Positions 47,671 to 57,385 of a stretch of DNA of 64,000 nucleotides are shown piece by piece (positions within the stretch are counted from its first letter, which is position 1; every line of letters starts with the position of its first letter). A model generated the notes under the pieces. It saw nothing but the letters and a program-made list of their open reading frames with translations, was not told the origin of the DNA and did not search any database. The stretch spans positions 1,879,679 through 1,943,678 of the forward strand of contig PZJY01000013.1 of assembly GCA_031472005.1 (NCBI GenBank), read 5' to 3'. The DNA is from Tetracladium setigerum (Eukaryota; Ascomycota; Leotiomycetes; Helotiales). Made by a program: the position numbers and the translations under genes.

Positions 47671-49019
47671 ATGGTGGATCCCCTCAGTATAGCTTCGGGG
47701 GTGGCAGCGCTCGGTACTGTTGCTTTTCAAGCAAGTACAACCATGTACAACAATATCAAAAGCTACCAGTCGCATCAACAGACAGTACTGGATCTTCTGG
47801 AGGAGAACGGGGCGTTGAACAATGTGCTGGAAACGATCAACAAGACCATTGCCTCATCGACCGCCCTAGACCTGTCGGCGCTAGAATTCCCCTCAAGCGA
47901 TGCTGCCAGGTGTGTCAGGAGTTCAACGGGGAGATTGACAAACTTGCGTCACTCTCGGGAGGCAAGCGCGGAAGACTCCTAAGCTGGGCGAGACTTCGAT
48001 ATATGGGCGAAGATATTGATGGCTTTCGTCGATTGCTGGCCGGGTATAAGATGATGATCAGTGTTGCCCTCGCTGATGCCACTTTGTAAGTGCTGTTCTA
48101 TCTGAATTTTACCATTAGGTTCCTGACACACTCTCTTTCATTGGACAGGCAAAGGTCTACACTCACAGATGAGAGAATCGAGGGCTACGCTCAAATGATT
48201 CAGAGAGCTACAGCGGGCTTCGAGGATCGGCTGGAGAGGATCGACGGCAGGCTAGAGATTCTAGTTGACCAGACAGTAGCACACACTGAACCGGAGGCAG
48301 CAAAAGCAGCGGCCGAGATCCACCAGATACAGGAAGAGCGAGCGAGCACTGAGAAGTATGTGCAAATGTGCACGCAGCTCTTGGATCATATCAACCAGCT
48401 TCGACTGGCCGGGCGCCGTCGTCCTGGCTCAAGCACAGCGAGTGAAACGGATCTTATGCCCGAATTAATTGCAAACGAAGGGCTGGATGAATGTACAGAG
48501 AGCATTTCAAGAATGGCCAGTAGACTGGCAATCCATGAGAAGAATCTTTTCGACAGACTAGTAAAGGCGATGACGGGCTCAGGTGTATCTGCGAGGGACG
48601 GGGTGGAAATTGCGAGACTCAGGAGCGAGTGGGAGTCTACACGCACCCAAATGGAAATAATGATAAAGGCGGGACGGAAGTTGGAACAAACAATTAGCGT
48701 CTTTGAGAACCGCTCAACGGGCAACGCAATTCAGCTGATGTTTTCAACGGACGGAATACCAGTACGCGGTAGGAACGAAGGCACAGGAGATTGGATAAGG
48801 CAGGCTGGCGGCCATATGAGCAACGAGACAGTTCAGCAGGTGATGCGGGGCATGCTACAAATGACATTAGCTTCATGCGAGCTTGAAAAGACAAAGGTAA
48901 AATCGAGTGAAAAGAACAGCAGGAAGGGTAGGGATGAGGAGAGCAGCGAAGATTCGAAATATGAGGAGCTGTACGGAGAAGGTTTTACGCTGGCTTGTGA
49001 GTCGCCACAGAATAAGTAA
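47671..49019 (+). CDS. PigL_N-like fungal coiled-coil protein, two exons, one-base frameshift
   Basis: ATG 47671 gives MVDPLSIASGVAALGTVAFQ, the start of the family of fungal N-terminal domains (PigL_N-like) related to those of STAND proteins. At the C4 run 47889-47892 the frame shifts; one extra C joins EFP to LKRCCQVCQEFNGEIDKL, the expected continuation. Intron 48086-48148 (GTAAGT donor, GGACAG acceptor) has fitting phase, and exon 2 runs to TAA 49019. The total is about 428 residues. The rest is long helical coiled coil (GFEDRLERIDGRLEILVDQ). There is no NACHT or ankyrin part, so it may be a stand-alone signalling or adaptor protein. The shift may be an assembly indel. Confidence 0.8.
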
Positions 49020-49131
49020 TTACAAGAATGAGAATACTGTAGGAGCTTGTAAGACAGTTTGGAAAATAAAACGATGGCATAGAGTATGATATTCTTAAAG
49101 ATCCCAGTTCAATTTGTCGTAATTAGCGGGG

Positions 49132-49158
49132 CCTCCGAATCTTCTTCGTCTTCGGAGG
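49132..49158. terminator. Small hairpin after the PigL_N-like gene
   Basis: CCTCCGAA, 11 nt of CT-rich loop, then TTCGGAGG makes a perfect 8-bp stem, 113 nt after the stop. It could be a 3' end structure. No functional evidence beyond the palindrome. Confidence 0.3.
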
Positions 49159-49192
49159 GGAATCCGATTTTATAAGTGACCAACCAAGCTGG

Positions 49193-49668
49193 TGTAACGG
49201 TTACTATTTACACGGAAGTAAATAGCTAAGTCAGGTTGGTATTCGTCGACAGAGAGCGGATCACAGGTACGGCAATAGACTAGTTACTAGAATAAAAGAT
49301 ATTCGATTTAAGTTAAGCACGAAGTTCCTATCTAATGAAAACTATCTTATCCTTATATATAATCTTCGTTCTCCTGGAGTCGAGAAGTCGACTGAGTCGA
49401 TACCATCGACCCGTCGACACCGTCGACTCCCGAGAGTCGACATGTCTTAGCATAAACACATGTCGACCCAATCACGTGACTAGGCCCACAGCTTGCTATT
49501 GCCTTTTCACCTATATAATTAATACTACTATTACTAATCCTGTGAGTTCTCTGTGGAGTGGTTCCTAGGAGCCTTGCTCCCAGGATCCATGGTGCTCCCG
49601 AGCCTCAGGCTCCCAGGATCTAGTGTGCTCCTGGGGGTCACTTGACTCCCAGGATCACGTTCGTAACA
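49193..49668 (-). repeat. 3' LTR of the older copy
   Basis: 476 bp, TGTAACGG to CGTAACA on the plus strand (that is, TGTTACG to CCGTTACA in element sense), with GCTGG directly outside. Carries several transitions relative to the LTRs of the young copy. Confidence 0.95.
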
Positions 49669-52600
49669 CTATCCCCCTTCTAGCCTAGTGTGGTCTCCAC
49701 ACTTAAGTACGTCAAAGGAAACATCGCTATTAGCCCACGGCCATCTTCCTTTCCTATTATGACCACTAATCGATCAAAGAAAACAACAACTAATCGACAA
49801 AACGTGTACGAGCGCTATAAGACTTAAGGAATCGAAATGCCGGCTTGCTCGCGTTACGCTAAACGTGGTACGAAGTGCCTAATAGCTCCAGGCTACTCGA
49901 AATGTTCTAAATGCATCAAAGTCGGGGTGAAATGCGACGTCTATAGTCCTTCCGACGCAGAATGGAAGAAACTAGAACGCGCTAAAAAGAAACTAACGGA
50001 CGAGTGGAACGAGGCTTAGGCTAAGTAACGAAAATTATTCGAGCGCTTAAGTGAGATAAGTGCGAAGCTGGTTCGCATAGAGAAATAAAGGGAGGCCTTT
50101 CGATCGCGCGTAGCGGAAATGCTTCGTCGCGGTCTAAAATCGATTACGGAGTTAGATGCCGCTAAGGAGCGAGAGCGTTTAGAACGGGAATCAATCGAGG
50201 GGGACCGGCTGGTTCCGAGAGCGAGCCTACTTCCATTCCCTCAGACGACCCTTCCTTATTATAGAACGCGGAGGAGGACTTAGTGCTTATTGAGGCCCTG
50301 TCCGAGTTCGATGCTTCCTCGGCTTTCTAGACGAGTCTGGGTTTTAGTGGCTCAACGCAGTCTGCCGATAGTGGTACGCGATTATCTTCTCAGGGCACTT
50401 AAGATTTACTAAGGGTTCCCAAGTGTTTTCGATATATAGGTAATTCAACCATTTAATAAGGTAGCAATTCCGGTTTCTAATTTATTTATAGTCCAGGATT
50501 GTTTCTACTTCATATTCGGCGTCCGGGTTAACAAGTTAAATATTCACATTAAGGGCTAGAGGCGCTCCTAGTAGTGCTTTCTTAAGGAGGGAAATGTGGA
50601 ATCGGTTATATATTTTCCATATCTTAAGTAATTAGAGTTCGTAATTGACTAGTCCGATAACTTTTAAAATTTTAAACGGCCTTAACTTCTTATGATCTAG
50701 TTTATCGCTTAGTCTTTATATATTAATGTTTTTTCGTAATAGATAGACTTTATCCCCCTCTTTTAGCGTAGGTCCCACTCCACGCTTCGAGTTATAATAA
50801 ATTGCTAATCGTTATAATAAAAACAAGATATCGGCAGCAAGTTCTTTATGTAAGTTCTTTAGCTGATCCACTCGGATATTAGCTGCTTTTGCGTTTTTAG
50901 TATCGACCAACGGGTGGTTATATGCCTTAAGGTTGAATCTAAAGTTCGCGAAGAACGGTGATATACTCGTTATTTCTATATTTACGTTATTAAATGTAAA
51001 TTAGGCTAACGGTAAGAGTTCTACCTAGTTGTCCTGTTTATAGTTAACGTAGCAACGTAGGTAGGCTTTTATTATTTAATTGATACGTTCTATCTAACCA
51101 TCGGTTTAGGGATAAAAAGCGGTTAACATTTTCTTTTTAATCCTAAGCTTAGCTATTAGTGATATCCAGAACTTTAATTTAAATAGTTTATCGCGGTCCG
51201 AGAGGATTTCATCCGGTACTCCGTGTTATATAATGATCCATCGGATAAACGTGTTAGCTATCTGCTCGGCTGTACTTAATTCGAAGTATAGTATTATATA
51301 TACGTATTTGGTCAGGAGGCACGTTATAACGAGGATTGAATCGTATACGACTCCCGTCATAGGATCTTTAAAGGGTGGTAGCTTAATAACAAAGTCGAGA
51401 GCTATCGATCCCCATGGTCGTGTCGGGGTTATGGGTGATTTCATGAGTCCATACGGAGCGTGTCGAGATGACTTGTTCCGTATGTATATATCGCATTGAG
51501 TTATAACCTCTTTGACTATGTTCCTAATCCTAGGGAAGTAGTATTTCCTAGATAGCCTCGCGAGGGTCTTAGCTATTCCTTAATGCCTATAAGCTAATAG
51601 CTTATATTATTATTATACGAAGGCTTTTCGTACTCCGGTTAGAATATAAGTTCTTTCTTAGAAGAGTAATAGTCCTTCCACGTTCCTTAAGAATCCGTTT
51701 CCTAATTCCTTCGTTTATTATTTCGTAATAAGGTCTTAATCGTACCCCTTTTAAATGAGTTCTTCGAAGGTTCGATCCTTAAGTCGCATAATAGCGGCTA
51801 TTTACACTCGGTTATATACTAAGGAGGACCCGTCTTATCGGAGTATTGCTCCTGAAGGCGAGGTCTTATTACTTATATATTCTGGTTTTCTATTAAGTGT
51901 ATCGGCTCGAGCGTTCTCGGAGCCTTTAATATATCGAATGTTAAAGTTATATGACGAAAGTGTTTCGGCCTATCGGACTTATCGCCTATTAAGTTCTTTA
52001 ATCGTTATAAAATAGATAAGATTCTTATAATTAGAAAGAATATCTATCTTCGTAGACGACCCTTTTAAGTATACCTTCTATTCTCGTAACGCTATAACAA
52101 TTGCAAGTAACTCCTTATCGTAAATCTTATAATTAAGTTCCGCGGATATGAGTTTTCTTAAGAAGAATACGACTAGTCGCTAGCGACTATCTTCGCCGGG
52201 TTGACTATAGACTACTCTAATAGCGAAGTCCGACGAGTCCGTTTCCACCCGTTTTAGTTTCGTGAGGTCGTGGTGTTTAAGAATTAGTTCCTTAACGAAT
52301 ATTTCTTTTAGCGTGTCTATAACTTTCTAAGCTTTAAGAGTCCATTCGAATATTTAATCTTTATAAGTGAGGTCCGTGAGTGGTTTCGCAATTGCCGAGT
52401 AGTTCTTAATATAGCGTCGGTAATAATTGCAGAAACTTAAGAAACTCTATATTTCTTTTATATTTATTAATGATTCCCACTCAAGTACTACTTTAACCTT
52501 ATCTAAGTCCATTTCGAATCCGTTTATAATAATAATATATTTATAAAACTTAACTCGTTCTATTAAGAAGTGGCATTTATTTAGGCTAACTTTTAAATAG

Positions 52601-54639
52601 TGTTTTCGTAAAGCTTAAAAAACTAACTTAACGTGCTTCTCGTGTTCGGCGACGTCCTTTAAATAGATAAGGATATCGTCGAGGTAAATAATACAAAATA
52701 CGTCGATATATTCTCGTAAAGCATTATTAATTAATCGTTAGAAGGTAGTTAAGGTATTACATAATCCGAAGTGCATTATTAAGAACTTATATAATCCCCA
52801 CTAAGTACGAAAAGTAATCTTACTTTCGTCGCCTTCCTTTATTCTTATAAGATTAAAGGCTAACTTTAAGTCGATCTAGGTAAAGATCTTCGATCCTTAT
52901 GTCCTATCCCTCAGATTGTCGAGTAGTGATAGCGAATAACGATCTTTAATAGTGCGGTCGTTTAGTTTTCGCTAATCCATAACCGGGCGTCGTCTATTAA
53001 TTCTAAGTTTTGATATAAAGAAGATAAGTGCTCCCCACGGAGATTTAAATTCCTTAATATGTCCTTTTACTAACATTTCGTCGATAAAGATTTTGAGCGT
53101 CCTCGAGTCCGTATCGTTCATTCTACGTAATGGTTCGTAAACCGGTTTTGCGTCTTCTTTTAAGATAATCTCGTGATCTTAATCCTAGTGTGCTAGTAAT
53201 GCTATGAGATCTTATACCTCGGTGAACAAGTCTCGGAATTCCTCGTATTGTTTCGGTAATAGTACCTCTTTCGTACCCTCTTTTAATAAGCGTATAGGTT
53301 TAGCTACTTCTAGCCTTTACTAACTTATAAACTCGTCCTTATCTAGTTATAAGATAGTTCATTCCTTTTCGCAATTACACCTCTTAAAGTCCACTATTCT
53401 ATTTATCCAATCGATCATTAGGTTATGGGCCTCAAGCTAAGGTAGTCCCAGGATAATATTATGTGAGATATTAACAATATCGAACGTGATTTCTTCCTTA
53501 TGTCCTGAGTGTGTAACTATAGTGAGAGGAATTGTTTATAATTCCACTTCTCCACCATTGTAATTGATTTTAGATCTATCAACTATAACGAGTTGATAAG
53601 GTTTCCCTTTAATATAAGTGGCGACCATATATTTTTTAGCTAACGTTATAGATATAAAGTTTCCCATAAATCCTGAATTAATTATTGCTATAATTAGTCT
53701 TAAGATCTAAGGGATCTTGACGTCTAGTTTTAATTGTCCGTACCCGGCTGCGCATAGCTCTCGGGGCGGTTCTTCGTATGGATTTTCACATTTCTCGCCG
53801 GAGTCTCTAGCGTTCATCTACTAGTAGAAACTTCCGTCGAGTACGTTCTGCCATTCGAGGACTATTCCTCTATAACTAGTGACGATGTACACGTGTCCTT
53901 TAACAAGTGTGGGTGTTCTAGGTTCCATACTTTCAAAGTAGTACTAGCATAAATCCGCGACACTATTCCAGGTACGGAGTCGTTCACTCTATGCCCGGAT
54001 AACCCATCGTTCTCCTTCTTTTAGAGTAGGCAGTTCCCGATAGCAGGGTGGAGTTTCATTAGGCAGGTCCTATATGTAAATCTTAATGCCATTATATTGT
54101 CGGTCTTCTCCTTAGACGTAGATCCATCCGATGTGATCTTCGTCCTTATATGCGACTTCTTAGATTTAGCTATATACTAGTCCTCCGAAAGGTGGCGTGC
54201 CTAGTTCACTATAAATAAGTCTTAGGGGGTTTATTCGACACATCCATTCCCTTTTAAAAGTGGGGTGTTCTTCCCTTTGGATAACTATCTATTATTCCTT
54301 TATTATAGGGTGATTAGCTCGTCGGACTTCCCGTTAAACTTCTTCCTTTATAGGGTCGGGAACCTAGTCGCTACGCATTTAGTACTTATTATTATGGGCG
54401 TCTATCCCTAGTCCGTCAGAACATTTATAGAATAATCCTGTTACGAACGTGATCCTGGGAGTCAAGTGACCCCCAGGAGCACACTGGATCCTGGGAGCCT
54501 GAGGCTCGGGAGCACCATGGATCCTGGGAGCCTTGCTCCCAGGAACCACTCCACAGAGAACTCACAGGATTAGTAATAGTAGTATTAATTATGTAGGTGA
54601 AAAGGCAACAGCAAGCTGTGGGCCTAGTCACGTGATTGG

Positions 54640-54671
54640 GTCGACATGTGTTCATGCCAAGACATGTCGAC
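54640..54671. promoter_or_regulatory. Perfect inverted repeat upstream of the LTR TATA box
   Basis: GTCGACATGT (54640-54649) and ACATGTCGAC (54662-54671) form a perfect 10-bp inverted repeat with a 12-nt spacer. Further GTCGAC/TCGACT copies follow to 54735. The arrangement suggests paired binding sites for a dimeric activator; this is inference. Confidence 0.45.
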
Positions 54672-54747
54672 TCTCGGGAGTCGACGGTGTCGACGGGTCG
54701 ATGGTATCGACTCAGTCGACTTCTCGACTCCAGGAGAACGAAGATCA

Positions 54748-54756
54748 TATATAAGG
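54748..54756 (+). promoter_or_regulatory. LTR TATA box
   Basis: TATATAAGG lies about 38 nt upstream of GTGCTCAA (54787-54794), which is complementary to the primer-binding site, so transcription probably begins at or near that G. Confidence 0.6.
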
Positions 54757-54916
54757 ATAAGATAGTTTTCATTAGATAGGAACTTCGTGCTCAACTCAAA
54801 TCGAATATCTTTTATTCTAGTAACCAGTCTACTGCCGTACCTGTGATCCGCTCTCTGTCGACGAATACCAACCTGACTTAGCTATTTACTTCCGTGTAAA
54901 TAGTAACCGTTACACT

Positions 54917-54924
54917 TTGAGCAC
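54917..54924 (+). other. Primer-binding site, self-priming type
   Basis: TTGAGCAC, two bases after the 5' LTR, is the exact complement of GTGCTCAA at the predicted 5' end of the transcript (54787-54794). There is no match to the usual TGG start of tRNA-primed sites. This is how Tf1 primes reverse transcription with its own mRNA 5' end. Confidence 0.6.
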
Positions 54925-54957
54925 CTTCTCTAGAGACCCGACTCACAGTACACCACG

Positions 54958-57381
54958 ATGTCTTCCCGAGGACCACCCACCGCCACTCCGACTAGTGATG
55001 ACGGGATTCAGTCAGCTTCGCCAAAGGGAAAGCTACCCGACCTCTATCACGGACAACGTTCTAAGCTCCGAGAATTCCTCACCCAATGCAAACTCTACTG
55101 GGTATTCAACAAAGATAAGTTCTCTAGCGCCGCCGAACGAACTATGTGGGCCGCTTCGTTCTTGCGAGGACCAGCCTTTGACTGGGTCGAGCCTCACTTG
55201 AACGACGCTATGGAAAACATTGATCCGCCCGAACTAGTTGATACCGACGCCGAACCATTCACCCGCACCCTGTTCAACTCATGGGATGGGTTCGAACAAG
55301 GTATCACTCAGATCTTCGGGGATCAAGACCAAGAATTTGCCGCGGACATTAGCTTGCGAAAGCTTCGCCAAACAACCACTGTCGCCAAGTACGTCGCTGA
55401 GTTCCAACGACTACAAGCTATCCTAGCTTGGGACAACACCGCTGCCAATTCTCAGTTCTACTCGGGACTGAAAGCAAACATCAAGGACGAGATCCATCGA
55501 CTGCCTGAACGACCAGATGAATTAGCCGAAATGATCAAAAAGGCACTCCATTTCGACCAACGCATCACGGAACGTCTGATGGAGCAAGGACATGGGATTC
55601 CCAAGAACTATCACGGAACCCCCAAGAAACCTCGCCACCAAGGACGAAATATCTGGAGCAGCAACTACTATGGACCTCGGCCAATGGAACTGGATGCAAT
55701 CCAGAAGAAACCTAAGTTTCAACCAAAGAAACAGCTTCCAAAGGAAGTAATGGAGAAACGAAGGAAGGAGGGACTCTGCTTCGAATGTGGACATGCGGGC
55801 CACCGAGCAGACTCCCACAGAAAAGGGAAAACAGGATGGAAGAAGCAAGCCGCATCCCTTGAAATCCGACAAATAAGCATGGCTACCATAGTCCCAAAAG
55901 GAAAGAAGAATGCGCGTGAACGCAACTGGGGAAGACTGCTTCAACAGAAATGCCCCACCTGCGGATTCCATCTCTGCGTCTGCCAGCGAGTAGACCCTCC
56001 TACGGTTCCCGAAGACGGAACCAATAGCGAACGCTACAATTGGGAGGAATGGAGGAAGGAAAGATGCGACAAATGCGAAAGCATTATATGCGAATGCCCT
56101 ACCATGGACTACGACGACGACTACACCCCGGTTTGCAAGGACCCTTCCAGGGAGCAGTTCCTAAGGGCCCCCACCGGATGTTGCGATCGGAACAGAGGAG
56201 GTCTTTATTGCCTCTGTCCCGACGATGAGTCAATGAAAGTCCCGAAACGCAAAATACAGACTGCGGGATGTTGCGAGCGTGGCCAGAACGGATTATTCTG
56301 CAAATGTTCTGACGGACCAGGGATAGACGCCCACAACAATAAGTACCAAATGCGCAGCGACCAGGTTCCCGACCCCACAGAGGAAGAAGTCCAACGGGAA
56401 GTCCGACGAGCCAACCACCCCATGATAAAGGAACAATGGATGGTTGTCCAAAGGGAAGAACACCCCACTTCCAAAAGGGAATGGATGTGTCGAACAAACC
56501 CCCTGAGACCTGTTTACAGTGAACCAGGCACGCCACCTTTCGGAGGACCAGCATATGGCCAAATCTGGGAAGTCGCATATGAGGACGAAGATCGCATCGG
56601 ATGGATCTACGTCCAAGGAGAAGACCGACAGTATAATGGCATTAGGATTTACATGCAGGACCTGCCTGATGAAACTCCACCCTGCCATCGGGAACTGCCT
56701 ACTCCAAAAGAAGGAGAGCGATGGGTTATCCGGGCACAGAGTGAACGACTCCGTACCTGGAACAGTGTCGCGGATTCATGCCAGTACTACTTCGAAAGCA
56801 TGGAACCCAGAACACCCACACTTGTCAAAGGACACGTGTACATCGTCACTAGCCATAGAGGAACAGTCCTCGAATGGCAGAACGTACTCGACGGAAGTTT
56901 CTACTGGCAGATGAACGCCAGAGACTCCGGCGAGAAATGTGAAAATCCATACGAAGAACCGCCCCGAGAGCTGTGCGCAGCCGGGTACGGACAATTGAAA
57001 CTGGACGTCAAGATCCCTTGGATCTCAAGACCAGTTACAGCAATGATTGATTCAGGATCCATGGGAAACTTCATATCTGCAACGTTGGCCAAGAAATATG
57101 TGGTCGCCACTCATGTTAAAGGGAAACCTTACCAACTCGTTACAGTCGATGGATCCAAAATCAATTACAATGGTGGAGAAGTGGAATTACAGACAATTCC
57201 TCTCACCATGGTTACACACTCAGGACATAAGGAAGAAATCACGTTCGATATTGTTAACATCTCACATGATGTTATCCTGGGACTACCTTGGCTTGAGGCC
57301 CACAACCCAATGATCGATTGGACAAACAGAATGGTGGACTTCAAGAGGTGTAATTGCGAAAAGGAACGAACTGTCCTGTGA
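54958..57381 (+). CDS. gag-pro: Gag-protease polyprotein of the young chromovirus
   Basis: ATG 54958 opens 807 codons ending at TGA 57379-57381. Residues 30-220 are a retrotransposon gag capsid domain (KLYWVFNKDKF, FLRGPAFDWVEPHL, YSGLKANIKDEIHRLP). Near residue 274 is a zinc knuckle CFECGHAGHRADSH, with His in place of the last Cys of CCHC. Further cysteine-rich modules follow (CPTCGFHLCVC, CDKCESIICEC, GCCDRNRGGLYCLC, GCCERGQNGLFCKC). The aspartic protease (MIDSGSMGNFIS about residue 697, then DVILGLPWLEAHNP) lies at the C-terminus. The same frame continues past the stop into pol. Acts in particle assembly and polyprotein cleavage. Confidence 0.93.
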   Translation: MSSRGPPTATPTSDDGIQSASPKGKLPDLYHGQRSKLREFLTQCKLYWVFNKDKFSSAAERTMWAASFLRGPAFDWVEPHLNDAMENIDPPELVDTDAEPFTRTLFNSWDGFEQGITQIFGDQDQEFAADISLRKLRQTTTVAKYVAEFQRLQAILAWDNTAANSQFYSGLKANIKDEIHRLPERPDELAEMIKKALHFDQRITERLMEQGHGIPKNYHGTPKKPRHQGRNIWSSNYYGPRPMELDAIQKKPKFQPKKQLPKEVMEKRRKEGLCFECGHAGHRADSHRKGKTGWKKQAASLEIRQISMATIVPKGKKNARERNWGRLLQQKCPTCGFHLCVCQRVDPPTVPEDGTNSERYNWEEWRKERCDKCESIICECPTMDYDDDYTPVCKDPSREQFLRAPTGCCDRNRGGLYCLCPDDESMKVPKRKIQTAGCCERGQNGLFCKCSDGPGIDAHNNKYQMRSDQVPDPTEEEVQREVRRANHPMIKEQWMVVQREEHPTSKREWMCRTNPLRPVYSEPGTPPFGGPAYGQIWEVAYEDEDRIGWIYVQGEDRQYNGIRIYMQDLPDETPPCHRELPTPKEGERWVIRAQSERLRTWNSVADSCQYYFESMEPRTPTLVKGHVYIVTSHRGTVLEWQNVLDGSFYWQMNARDSGEKCENPYEEPPRELCAAGYGQLKLDVKIPWISRPVTAMIDSGSMGNFISATLAKKYVVATHVKGKPYQLVTVDGSKINYNGGEVELQTIPLTMVTHSGHKEEITFDIVNISHDVILGLPWLEAHNPMIDWTNRMVDFKRCNCEKERTVL

Positions 57382-57385
57382 CTAG
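57379..57385 (+). other. Candidate stop-codon readthrough site TGA-CTAG
   Basis: The gag-protease stop reads TGA followed by CTAG, the known strong readthrough context, and pol continues in the same frame. The older copy has TAA at the matching position, which fits TGA changed by G-to-A, so the stop is ancestral in the element rather than a defect of this copy. Confidence 0.65.

Larger units (their letters stand above)
54439..54914 (+). repeat. 5' LTR of the young copy
   Basis: Begins TGTTACGAACGTG and ends GTAACCGTTACA. It starts with several CCTGGGAG/CTCCCAGG elements, then a run of TCGAC motifs (54640-54735), then a TATA box and the presumed transcription start. The 3' LTR looks identical. 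Confidence 0.95.

Noticed and set aside
51226..51444. Minus-strand frame with integrase-like text
   Set aside because: It is a surviving piece of pol in the older, mutated copy, not a separate gene.
54533..54754. Open frames within the LTRs (MLPGTTPQ... and its antisense MKTILSLY...)
   Set aside because: They recur in each LTR copy, lie in the promoter region and have no recognisable content; treated as by-products of LTR composition.
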